Shown piece after piece: positions 1 to 7,628 of a stretch of 45,104 bases of DNA. Source of the DNA: an uncultured Collinsella sp. (lineage in GTDB: Bacteria > Actinomycetota > Coriobacteriia > Coriobacteriales > Coriobacteriaceae). Below the pieces are notes generated by a model. It did not search any database. It saw only the letters and a program-made list of their open reading frames with translations, and was not told the origin of the DNA. Made by a program: the position numbers and the translations under genes. The stretch is from NCBI GenBank assembly GCA_902470835.1, contig CABRHR010000007.1:1-45104 (forward strand). Direction: 5' to 3'. Position 1 is the first letter of the stretch; the number at the start of each line of letters is the position of its first letter.

Positions 1-45
1 GATAGCGTAGCGTCTCGTGGGCTCGGAGATGTGTATAAGAGACAG
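1..45 (-). other. Illumina Nextera i7 adapter (non-genomic)
   Basis: Bases 12-45 match the 34-base Nextera read-2 transposase adapter, ending in the mosaic end TGTATAAGAGACAG. Bases 1-3 (GAT) fit the end of the P7 arm and bases 4-11 (AGCGTAGC) sit exactly where the 8-base i7 index belongs; I recall this as index N709. Genomic sequence therefore begins at 46. This is recognition of a known synthetic sequence, not a biological feature. Confidence 0.97.
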
Positions 46-624
46 GTAGGTGGCGTTTGGGATTTCTTGGTGTGACCCCCATGCTGCTCGGGCAAAACTG
101 ACCCCTGCTGAAGTTGCACATTGTTCGTCGTAGACGGTGTCGCCAACGTAGATGACGCTGTTGGGGTTTGCGCCCGTGCGCCGTAGATATTCGAGCATGG
201 GTGCGGGTGCGGGTTTGTGTTCGGTTGTGTCTTCGACAAGGATGATGTGCTCAAAATACGTATCGAAGCCAAGGGGTGCTATTTCTTCTGCGTATTCGTC
301 GCGCGCACGTGAGGAGACAATGCCAAGATTGCAACCGCTATCGGCGAGTTTTGCGATGACTTCAAGCAAACCCGGAAACACGCTGATGGTGTTTTTAAAG
401 CTGGCGGCAACTTGGCACCAGCGATCCAACGTTGCTTGCGAGTAGATTCCAAGTTTCTCAAGAGCGTCCTTGCCGGGTATGCCGAGGGCAAATTCAAGCT
501 CGTTTCGGGGGAGCGTTTTGCCGGTCTCTTCTTGGACAATCTGGGCAAGCGATGACAGAACGCTTTCTTCTGTATCTGCCAATGTTCCATCAACGTCAAA
601 CACGATATGGTCAAAGTGCTTCAT
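46..624 (-). CDS. HAD-superfamily phosphatase, phosphoglycolate-phosphatase-like (3' end missing)
   Basis: The 193 codons before the adapter encode a haloacid dehalogenase-type phosphohydrolase of the Gph/PGMB group. The DxDGT motif gives nucleophile Asp10 and general acid Asp12. A cap domain follows at about residues 15-85. The second motif Ser is at about 104-105, the conserved Lys at 137, and the GDxxxD metal motif at 161-166. The start ATG at 624 has AGGAG eight bases upstream. It lies 56 bp behind the AraC-type gene on the same strand and may be cotranscribed with it. The substrate cannot be told from sequence. The frame runs on through the adapter without a stop, so an automatic annotation would append the false tail LSLIHISEPTRRYAI; the true C-terminus is missing. 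Confidence 0.9.
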
Positions 625-680
625 ATGGTTGCTCCTATCTGTTGCTTGCCTGCAAGTTTGATGCAGTGACAAAAGAAGGA

Positions 681-1619
681 CTAGCGGGATTTCTGCCTGG
701 TACTATCGAAATTCTGCCTCACTGCTCGATAGCTCGAAGGAGTGCATCCCATTTGTTCTTTAAATACCTGGCCTAGATGGCTTGCTGTCGCAAATCCGCA
801 TTGCCGAGCGATTGCCTGCACCGTTCGCGTGGTGTGCGCCAAAAGTTCGCAAGCACGGTTGATGCGGTATACGCGTAGATATGCCGCTGGGGTCGTTCCT
901 GCGCAAGCTTCGATAATGCGGTAACACTCTCTTTCGCTAACGCCGGCTGCAGATGCCATCTGGGGCACATCTATAGTGTCTGCATAGTTTGAGCGGATAA
1001 AGTCCAGGATTGCCTTGAACTGTACGTCGCGGCTGGTCATCCAAGAGGCGTCGTCGGAGGAAAAGAGCGGTTCAGCTTTGGCATAGATCTGAACCCAGAG
1101 TTCTGACAGGCTATTTCGAAGCGCCATCTCGTTCTGCGGCTGTTGAAGGTCGTGGCTAAAGGAGCTCTTCAGTAAATCGATAAAGGGCATATCGTCGGGG
1201 TTGGTGGGCGACCATTTGAGCACATCGACGCCTCGACATTGCAGTAAAGGATTGATGTAGCGCTTTTGAAGGCGTCCCGCGGGATCGCCGAGCATCGACG
1301 GCTGAAAGATATGCAGCATTTGAATGGCTGGCGCCGAATTGGGCGATTGCAGCGTGCTGTGCAAAACGCCGCCGTTGATAAAGCCGGCGGACCCTTCCTC
1401 AAAGCGCATGTGCTCATGAGCCGCACGCGTGCGATAGTCAATCGCTCCCTGCTCCATGTAGAAAAGCTCGACTTCGGAATGCCAGTGCCAGGGGACGGAA
1501 TTGCCCGGATAGCGAGCGAATTCTGCACGTTCGGCAATATAGGGCCAGTCTTCGGCGGTCTCGGGAAACGCTTCCTCGCGTCCTCCGCGGTGCAATTCTA
1601 TGTGATCCATGTTTCGCAT
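681..1619 (-). CDS. AraC-family transcriptional regulator with cupin sensor domain
   Basis: This 312-residue protein has the usual AraC layout. The N-terminal half is a cupin-like effector domain, with the PWHWHSEVEL signature near residues 43-52. The C-terminal ~100 residues hold two helix-turn-helix units, ending in the family signature around ARQCGFATASHLGQVFKE. Such proteins are usually activators answering a small ligand, often a sugar. No target is obvious because no transporter or enzyme operon adjoins except the HAD phosphatase downstream. The start has no clear Shine-Dalgarno site. A TATACT box ends about eight bases before the ATG, so the mRNA may be leaderless, or the next Met (residue 4) may be the true start. 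Confidence 0.9.
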   Translation of the reverse strand: MRNMDHIELHRGGREEAFPETAEDWPYIAERAEFARYPGNSVPWHWHSEVELFYMEQGAIDYRTRAAHEHMRFEEGSAGFINGGVLHSTLQSPNSAPAIQMLHIFQPSMLGDPAGRLQKRYINPLLQCRGVDVLKWSPTNPDDMPFIDLLKSSFSHDLQQPQNEMALRNSLSELWVQIYAKAEPLFSSDDASWMTSRDVQFKAILDFIRSNYADTIDVPQMASAAGVSERECYRIIEACAGTTPAAYLRVYRINRACELLAHTTRTVQAIARQCGFATASHLGQVFKEQMGCTPSSYRAVRQNFDSTRQKSR

Positions 1620-1644
1620 GGCATCAGTATAAAGCGCGATGGGC

Positions 1645-1854
1645 TTAGATTGCCCTTGCCTGTTCGGGGAACGCCTTGTCTAGGGATGCTTGGAGCTTTT
1701 CGAACGATGCTCGCAAGTTGAGGCTCTGATTGGTTGAGCGGTTGGTTTTTGTGGTGGGGGAGTCGAGGAGGCCGTTTCTCTGTGTCGGGGGGAAGGAGAA
1801 AAGGTTTGCATGTTTTAGGGATGGCTGCTGTGCTGCGTCATTGGAAGAATGCAT
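1645..1854 (-). CDS. doubtful 69-residue ORF
   Basis: A 69-codon frame begins at ATG 1854 with GAGGAGG ten bases upstream, and only two bases separate it from the stop of the open frame before it, which would suit translational coupling. The product is Asn/Ser/Thr-rich at the N-terminus with a more helical tail (LRASFEKLQASLDKAF). I do not recognise it, and base composition is less clearly coding than in neighbouring genes. It could equally be decayed sequence. Confidence 0.25.
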   Translation of the reverse strand: MHSSNDAAQQPSLKHANLFSFPPTQRNGLLDSPTTKTNRSTNQSLNLRASFEKLQASLDKAFPEQARAI

Positions 1855-1856
1855 GC

Positions 1857-2051
1857 TTATGCGGCCTCCTCGATATCCACCAAAAGGTTGCGCACGGGGT
1901 GTGCTGCTAGGTCCCGTGCGTTGGCAGTATTATGCCGCGCCCGTTGCAAAGAAGCGCTAAAGAAAGGCTTAATGAGGTTTGCAATTACGATGAAACCGCA
2001 GGTCAGAGCTATCGAGTAACACTCTTGTAAGGTTTTGAGCTTAAGGGCTTT
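1857..2051 (-). pseudogene. open frame without start codon; possible gene remnant
   Basis: An open frame of about 65 codons ends at 1857. Its last ~30 codons read plausibly as protein (ARDLAAHPVRNLLVDIEEAA), but no ATG or GTG start with a ribosome site precedes them and a TAG lies in frame at 2052. It may be the 3' remnant of a lost gene. The rest of the gene-free stretch 1620-2107 shows nothing I can assign. Confidence 0.2.
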
Positions 2052-2107
2052 CTAAGGTTTGTGACGCGGATGTGGCTCGTCTGTGCGGGACCTGTGAATG
2101 ACTCGTT

Positions 2108-3094
2108 TTAGCGCTGCGGGGTCGCGGCGCGAACTTGCTCGATGACCTTTTCCATCGTGGCGTCGATGCGGTCCTTTTTGAGTTCGCATTCCCAGATGGT
2201 TATGGGGGTCCAACCCATCTCGGTGAGCGCTGCCACGGCGGCGCGGTCGCGCTCAACGTTGCGGCGGAACTTTGCTTCCCAAAACTCAACATTGCGCTTG
2301 GGCTGGCTGGGGTTGCACTTGGGGCAACGGTGCCAAAAGCAGCCGTTGACGAAGATGGCGATCTTGCGCCCGGGGAAGGCGATGTCGGGCTTGCCGGGGA
2401 CTTTCCATTCCAGGCGATAGCCGGTAAGGCCGGCGGCGCGCAGGCGCTGGCGCACGAGTAGTTCGGGCTTGGTGTTCGCGCGCTTGTTGCCCTTCATGGA
2501 CTTTTTGATGGCTGCGCGACGGCGGACCAGTTCACGCTCGTCAGCGGAGAGGTCCGAGGTATCGATGCCGTCGAGCAGGCCTGGTTTGGGGCGCTTTCTG
2601 CTGCGGCGTTTGGTTTTGCGCTTGGGTTTTGCGGCGGGCTCGTCGGCCGAGGCGGTGTCGCCGCCGCCGCTGGTGCTTGCCTCAAGCCGGTCTTCCTTTA
2701 GCTCGATCAGGGCGTCGATCAGCCCTTTGTCGGCGGGCATCCACTCTACCGTTGCCAGCGAGGTGCGTGGAATCCAGCGGATATCGAGCTGCCGGTCGTG
2801 CTTCTGGGGTTCACCGGACTCATCGGCGAGCGAGCAGTAATAGCACTCCATGGAGAGATGAAAATCGGGGTAGTCGTACTCGACGGTATAGAAATCGCGC
2901 AGGTTGGTGACTTTTACCTGCAGCTCTTCCATAAGCTCGCGGCGCACGGCGGCCTCGGGTGTTTCGCCACGCATGAGCTTGCCGCCGGGAAACTCCCAAA
3001 GTCCCTGCATGTCGCCGTAGCCGCGCTGCACGGCAAGCAGCTCATCGGATCCTTCCTTGCGAATGATCCCAGCGGCAACATGAACAGTCTTCAA
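2108..3094 (-). CDS. Nudix hydrolase fused to Vsr-type mismatch endonuclease
   Basis: A single 328-residue frame joins two DNA-protection enzymes. Residues 1-130 are a MutT-like Nudix domain with the box at about 37-60 (G38, E44, R52-E53, E56-E57), which in this family hydrolyses damaged or non-canonical nucleoside triphosphates such as 8-oxo-dGTP. A basic, disordered-looking linker follows (about 140-199, with KPKRKTKRRSRKRPKPG). Residues 200-328 are a Vsr-like endonuclease with PGKPD (Asp237), FVNGCFWHRC (Cys252, His255), NVERD (Asp283) and WEC (303-304), the motifs that in Vsr nick 5' of a T:G mismatch. I chose the TTG start at 3094, preceded by GAGAGGA, over an upstream frame lacking a ribosome site; it yields MKTVHVAAG, a typical MutT start. 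No cytosine methyltransferase is nearby, unlike the usual Vsr setting. Confidence 0.88.
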   Translation of the reverse strand: MKTVHVAAGIIRKEGSDELLAVQRGYGDMQGLWEFPGGKLMRGETPEAAVRRELMEELQVKVTNLRDFYTVEYDYPDFHLSMECYYCSLADESGEPQKHDRQLDIRWIPRTSLATVEWMPADKGLIDALIELKEDRLEASTSGGGDTASADEPAAKPKRKTKRRSRKRPKPGLLDGIDTSDLSADERELVRRRAAIKKSMKGNKRANTKPELLVRQRLRAAGLTGYRLEWKVPGKPDIAFPGRKIAIFVNGCFWHRCPKCNPSQPKRNVEFWEAKFRRNVERDRAAVAALTEMGWTPITIWECELKKDRIDATMEKVIEQVRAATPQR

Positions 3095-3231
3095 CAGGAG
3101 TCCTCTCTCAACAGCGACAATTAAACCCAACCTTACACAACGGTAAGGCAAGCGTAAGCCATATCGATGGTAGCCGACTCGTCTTCTTGCGACTATAGAT
3201 GCCGTAGACTAATCGCAAGAAAGGACTCGGT

Positions 3232-4017
3232 ATGCAAACCACGCAAGCAGCGACCCCGGTACTGGAGGTCGCGCATCTCGAAAAGGTATACGGTGCGCTG
3301 GGCAATGTGACCCGCGCGCTCAACGACGTTAGCTTTACCGTCAACCGCGGCGAATTTGTTGGCATCATGGGCGCTTCGGGTTCGGGCAAGTCGACCCTGC
3401 TCAATTGCGTCTCGACCATCGATAGCGCCACGAGCGGCACGATCCGCATCAACGGGCAGGACGTAACACGCATGAAGCAGGCTAAGCTTTCGCAGTTCCG
3501 CCGCGAGGAGCTCGGCTTTATCTTCCAGGACTCCAACCTGCTCGATACGCTCACGGCACGCGAGAACATCGCCCTGCCGCTCACCATCGCCCGCACAAAC
3601 TCGGCAGAGATCTCGACTCGCGTGCAGGATGTGGCAGCGCGCCTGTCCATCAGCCAGGTGCTCGACAAGTATCCCTACCAGATGTCCGGCGGTCAGCAGC
3701 AGCGCGTTGCCGCGGCTCGCGCACTCGTCACTGACCCCACCATGATCATGGCCGACGAGCCCACCGGCGCCCTCGATTCCAAGAGCGCCCGCCTGCTGCT
3801 CGAGAGCCTGGAGGCCCTCAACCGTCGCCTGCGTGCCACCGTGCTCATGGTCACGCACGACAGCTTTGCCGCCAGCTACACGAGCCGTGTGCTGTTTATC
3901 CGCGACGGCAAGATTTTCACCGAGCTGCGCCGCGGCGACACCGACCGCCGAGAGTTCTTCGACCGCATTATGGAGGTCGTTGCCATGATGGGCGGTGAGG
4001 GCTCCGATGCTCTGTAA
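3232..4017 (+). CDS. ABC transporter ATP-binding protein, BceA-like
   Basis: A 261-residue ATPase of the MacB/BceA exporter group. Walker A is GASGSGKST (47-55), the Q-loop lies in IFQDSNLLD, the signature is MSGGQQQR and Walker B is IMADEPTGALD, followed by the switch His in MVTHD. It should pair with the permease that overlaps its 3' end. BceAB systems confer resistance to, or sense, cell-wall-active peptides, normally with a BceRS two-component system, which is absent here. The start ATG has AAGAAAGGA upstream. Confidence 0.93.
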   Translation: MQTTQAATPVLEVAHLEKVYGALGNVTRALNDVSFTVNRGEFVGIMGASGSGKSTLLNCVSTIDSATSGTIRINGQDVTRMKQAKLSQFRREELGFIFQDSNLLDTLTARENIALPLTIARTNSAEISTRVQDVAARLSISQVLDKYPYQMSGGQQQRVAAARALVTDPTMIMADEPTGALDSKSARLLLESLEALNRRLRATVLMVTHDSFAASYTSRVLFIRDGKIFTELRRGDTDRREFFDRIMEVVAMMGGEGSDAL

Positions 4018-6208
4018 ACTCGCTTGGGGCAACGTCCGCCGCGCCGGCCGCGACTACCTCGTCTACCTTTTGACGCTCACCCTGGGCGTCACGGTCTTCT
4101 ATGCCTTTAACACCATCTCGATGCAGGTCGACATCGCCGGAATCGATGAAGAGGGCTTGGCGCAGGTTATGGGCAGCATACTCGGAGACCTGACGTACTT
4201 TTTGGCCGGTGTCATGGCCTTTTTGATGGTGTACGCCAATAACTTCATCATGAAACGCCGCAAGAAGGAGTTTGGCCTGTACCAGGTGCTCGGCATGGGG
4301 CGCGGGCGCGTCGCCACGATCATGGCGCTCGAGACCGTGATAGTATCGGTCGTGGCCTTTGTCGCCGGCATTGTGCTGGGTGTGGGACTCTCCCAGCTCA
4401 TGACGTTCTTTACGGCCTCGCTCTTTAAGACACAGATCGCCAATTTCCACTTCTTTTTCTCGGTGCATGCGTTCAATCTGACCCTTGCCTGCATGCTCGT
4501 AATGTTTGTGCTCACGCTACTGCTGAACCTTCGCGCCGTGCGTCGTACCAAACTCATCGAGCTTATGGGTGCCGAGCGTCGCAACGAGAGCATCAAGACA
4601 CGCAACCCCTGGATCGCGATTGCCATCTTTGCCGTGGGCGCGGTGCTTGTGGGCGTGGCCTATTACCGTCTGCTACGTGATGGGTTCCCGCTAACCGCGA
4701 CGGACAGCAAGCTGCAAGAGGCCATGAACCAGTTTGGTATTACGACCGCTATGGTTACCGTGGGCACCTTTGCCCTGTTTTGGGGACTCTCAGGCATGCT
4801 CATCAAGCTGCTGCAGAGCCTGCGCGGCGTGTATTGGCGCGGCCTCAACATGTTTACCGTGCGCCAGCTTGCGGCCAAGGTCAACACGGTGTGCTTTTCG
4901 ATGGGCGTCATCGCGATGCTCCTGTTTTTGGCCATCACCTCGGTGACGTGTGGTATGTCGATTGCCAATGTGATGAACGAAAACCTGGAGCGCTATAACC
5001 CTGTTGACGTGTCTCAGACGTATGTCTATTACACGCCCGATACGCTCGACTACTACAAAGAATATGTCAATCCGTCTGAAGCCGACCGCATGGTGCTAGC
5101 CGATACAACGGTCGATTTGTACTCCGCATGGCACGGCAAGGGCAAGTCGGCGGACAACAACGACGAGACCGGCAAGAAGGTCAATATCGCCGATGTTGCC
5201 GGTGAGCATGTTCAGATAGATTCGTATCTGAGTTACCCGTTTGGCGGTTCGAACCCTTCGGTGTCTGCGGGTGAGATGTGCAAGACCATGGGCGAAAGGC
5301 TTCCCAAGGCGCTCGGGGGTAGCAATGCCGATACGATGGGTCTGTTTGTGACGCCGGCGAGCCAGTACAACAAACTGCGCCAGATGATGGGCGAGGAGCC
5401 GGTGAGCATTGACCGCGACCAGTACCTGCTTACGTGTGATATGGGCGGTGAGCTGGGCGACCTGTACACCAAGTACATGGCCGGCGGCCATACCCTCACC
5501 TTGGGCGGGCATGAGCTCAAGCCCGCAACCGATAAGTCGGACAAGGACACGGCGGCCATCGCCAACTCGGCGATGGGCAGTAATCCGGGTACCGTCGTCG
5601 TTGCCGACGAGCTGTTGTCCCAACTTAATCTGCAGCCGTATTCCAGTAGTCTGCTCGTTAATTACAAACAGGGGATGGATACGACCGAGGCAGACGAGAG
5701 CATTAAATACACTTTGCTCGACAATCTGCTCGTTGACGGCAAGGAGCCGGGGTCATGGGGAATCTTCATCACACGCTCCGAGATGTACACGCAAGCAGCG
5801 CAAATGAACGGCATGATTAGCTATCTGGCCATCTACATTGGCTTTGTACTGGTCATTGCGTGCGCGGCGATACTGTCGATCCAGCAGCTCTCCAATGTGG
5901 CCGACGGCAGCCGCAGCTATCGTGTGCTGGCACAGATCGGCTGTGACGACCGCCAGATTCGCCATTCGGTGATGGCACAGCAGGCGGTGTTCTTCCTGTT
6001 CCCGCTGGCAGTGGGCCTGGCGCACTCCTTTGTGGCGCTCAAGGTGATTATCGAGCTGGTGAGTACGTTTGGCGACATGAGCATCGGCGGCACGGTGGGT
6101 CTCACCTGCGCGATCTTCCTGGCAGCCTACGGCGGCTACTTCCTGGTGACCTACCTCATGAGCACCGGCATGGTACGAGCCACCATCGCCACCCGCTACA
6201 GCGAGTAG
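4007..6208 (+). CDS. FtsX-like ABC permease, BceB-like
   Basis: This 733-residue membrane protein overlaps the ATPase gene by 11 bp, with GGTGAGGG just upstream of ATG 4007; the GTG at 3995 is a less likely start. It has the BceB layout: one N-terminal helix (about 20-40), a group of three helices with FtsX-type sequence, further helices, a large extracellular domain of about 200 residues rich in Asp/Gly/Tyr in the second half, and a final three-helix FtsX block. BceB proteins recognise peptide antibiotics or lipid II-cycle intermediates through that domain, but specificity cannot be read here. A diverged copy of its last 18 codons and 3' flank occurs at 14201-14306. Confidence 0.92.
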   Translation: MLCKLAWGNVRRAGRDYLVYLLTLTLGVTVFYAFNTISMQVDIAGIDEEGLAQVMGSILGDLTYFLAGVMAFLMVYANNFIMKRRKKEFGLYQVLGMGRGRVATIMALETVIVSVVAFVAGIVLGVGLSQLMTFFTASLFKTQIANFHFFFSVHAFNLTLACMLVMFVLTLLLNLRAVRRTKLIELMGAERRNESIKTRNPWIAIAIFAVGAVLVGVAYYRLLRDGFPLTATDSKLQEAMNQFGITTAMVTVGTFALFWGLSGMLIKLLQSLRGVYWRGLNMFTVRQLAAKVNTVCFSMGVIAMLLFLAITSVTCGMSIANVMNENLERYNPVDVSQTYVYYTPDTLDYYKEYVNPSEADRMVLADTTVDLYSAWHGKGKSADNNDETGKKVNIADVAGEHVQIDSYLSYPFGGSNPSVSAGEMCKTMGERLPKALGGSNADTMGLFVTPASQYNKLRQMMGEEPVSIDRDQYLLTCDMGGELGDLYTKYMAGGHTLTLGGHELKPATDKSDKDTAAIANSAMGSNPGTVVVADELLSQLNLQPYSSSLLVNYKQGMDTTEADESIKYTLLDNLLVDGKEPGSWGIFITRSEMYTQAAQMNGMISYLAIYIGFVLVIACAAILSIQQLSNVADGSRSYRVLAQIGCDDRQIRHSVMAQQAVFFLFPLAVGLAHSFVALKVIIELVSTFGDMSIGGTVGLTCAIFLAAYGGYFLVTYLMSTGMVRATIATRYSE

Positions 6209-6245
6209 CAAGCGGGCAAAACCGTCACAAAACCAGCGTGAATAG

Positions 6246-6278
6246 CCGCCGCGAGGGAAAGCAACTCCCTCGCGGCGG
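6246..6278 (+). terminator. perfect 13-bp hairpin after the permease gene
   Basis: CCGCCGCGAGGGA (6246-6258) and its exact complement (6266-6278) enclose a 7-base loop in the gap between convergent genes. There is no T-run directly after it. The same hairpin precedes the repeat fragment at 14499-14555, so it may be part of the dispersed element rather than a dedicated terminator. Confidence 0.6.
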
Positions 6279-6282
6279 TTGG

Positions 6283-6334
6283 CGTTTGCCCAGATAAAAC
6301 CTACCAAAATAAACCTGTCCCTTTTTGGCAGGTT
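6283..6334 (+). repeat. dispersed 52-bp repeat, complete copy 1
   Basis: It starts CGTTTGCCCAGATAAAAC and continues as a stem-loop, with arms AACCTACCAAAA and TTTTTGGCAGGTT around a loop containing CCTGTCCC. Other complete copies lie at 15943-15994 (reverse orientation) and 44732-44783; fragments are at 14044-14070 and 14499-14555. This copy ends within the stop codon of the LuxR-type gene on the other strand. Confidence 0.85.
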
Positions 6335-7313
6335 AGCGCTTCCAGAAGTGGAGGATCAACGTGGTGCGGTTTTGCTGCTCGGTTTTGACCAGGATATTGT
6401 GGATGTGGGTCTTGACGGTGCCCACGGCAAGGAATAGCTCGTCAGCGATCTCTTGGTTCGACTTGCCTAGCACAACCAGGCGCATGACCTCGGCCTCGCG
6501 ATTGGAGAGCTTGTAGGCGTTGCGATAGAAGGGCATCTGCTCTTCGATGTGTCGATCAAGATCGCTGACGTTCTTTTCCTCGGGGGCTTCCTGCATGCGA
6601 ATCGAAAGAACGTGGTAGGTGTACAGGATAAGCAAAATCGCAAAGTAGCACGCAAAGATGTTCTCGCTAAAGTTGCGCTCGGATAGGTACAGTTGTAGCC
6701 AGGAGGGTGCCAGACTCATGGGGACGACCAGGATGTTGTAGAAGTCCTCGGCAACGATGCACCCGACAAGAATGGCGCCGACAATCAGGTGCTTTCGTTG
6801 GTTGTTAACACGTGCCTTCAGCTCAACCTTCGTGCTCTTATGAGCCGTCCAAAAGATATACAGTCCCACAAAGACAAGGAACACTTGGCGCATCGTGTAG
6901 TAGAGCCATTGGTGCATAGGGCCGTAGGGGACAGCGACGATAATCAGCAACTCGCTCAGCAAGAACGTTGCGACGGGGATAACGAACTGTTTTTTTGAAT
7001 GCTTGTCGAGCAAGTCCATGGCAATAAGCCAAATAAAAGCTTGCGAAGCGGTTGCCACAAGGGTCCGCAACACAGGCATGGTAATTGCGTAATAGTCGCT
7101 GGCCGGAAAACTCTGGTTTTGCAGCGTGTATTCAAAAAAGAAAATCTCGGTCATCTCGACGGCATAACAGATAAATACGCCGCTGCCATAGATAAAGAAC
7201 CGTCGACGAGACGAGGCATAGGCGGCAAGCGAAAGCACTGCCGTCACAATACAGATCACGAGTATCGCTAGGGTATAGAAGAACATCAGAGTGTTCATCT
7301 GCCACCGTCCCAT
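6333..7313 (-). CDS. membrane-anchored LuxR-family regulator, probable agmatine sensor (AguR-like)
   Basis: A 326-residue protein with about seven hydrophobic helices in the first ~240 residues and a C-terminal LuxR/GerE helix-turn-helix (LSNREAEVMRLVVLGKSNQE onward). The layout is that of one-component regulators such as AguR, which in Lactococcus and Enterococcus senses agmatine and activates the agmatine deiminase operon. It is transcribed divergently from putrescine carbamoyltransferase, which supports that role (inference). The ATG at 7313 has AGGT upstream; ATG 7298 is an alternative and neither ribosome site is strong. The stop codon lies at the edge of the dispersed repeat. Confidence 0.85.
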   Translation of the reverse strand: MGRWQMNTLMFFYTLAILVICIVTAVLSLAAYASSRRRFFIYGSGVFICYAVEMTEIFFFEYTLQNQSFPASDYYAITMPVLRTLVATASQAFIWLIAMDLLDKHSKKQFVIPVATFLLSELLIIVAVPYGPMHQWLYYTMRQVFLVFVGLYIFWTAHKSTKVELKARVNNQRKHLIVGAILVGCIVAEDFYNILVVPMSLAPSWLQLYLSERNFSENIFACYFAILLILYTYHVLSIRMQEAPEEKNVSDLDRHIEEQMPFYRNAYKLSNREAEVMRLVVLGKSNQEIADELFLAVGTVKTHIHNILVKTEQQNRTTLILHFWKR

Positions 7314-7435
7314 CTCATTTACCTATGGCCGAGCCCTGTATACCCCGTGGGATATAGACGTCTCAACGCTTCGTTTCATTGCGGATTAGGCGCCGAGATA
7401 AAGCATAGCCGTATACCGTTCGCGGTTCTAGATAG

Positions 7436-7473
7436 TAAACCCCCTGCAAGCCTGCTACCTGCGGGTTTATATT
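7436..7473 (+). promoter_or_regulatory. candidate activator site and promoter of the agmatine operon
   Basis: In the 315-bp divergent gap, TAAACCC (7436-7442) and GGGTTTA (7463-7469) form an inverted repeat with centres 27 bp apart. It overlaps a likely -10 box TATATT (7468-7473), with a poor -35 (TGCAAG, 7445-7450) at 17-bp spacing. A weak -35 with an adjoining palindrome suits an activator-dependent promoter. Nothing else clear was seen in this gap. Confidence 0.4.
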
Positions 7474-7628
7474 GGATTAGAGAGGGTGTAACTCCGTGAA
7501 CGGTCTTTAATCCCGAATAAACTAGGTAAAAATTACAGACGGGTGAATGATGGTCTTGTCAACACGAGGCGTGATGTACGAGCGCCTCTCAGTAATAAGT
7601 CGGCAAGACCGGCGGAAAGGAAATCGAC

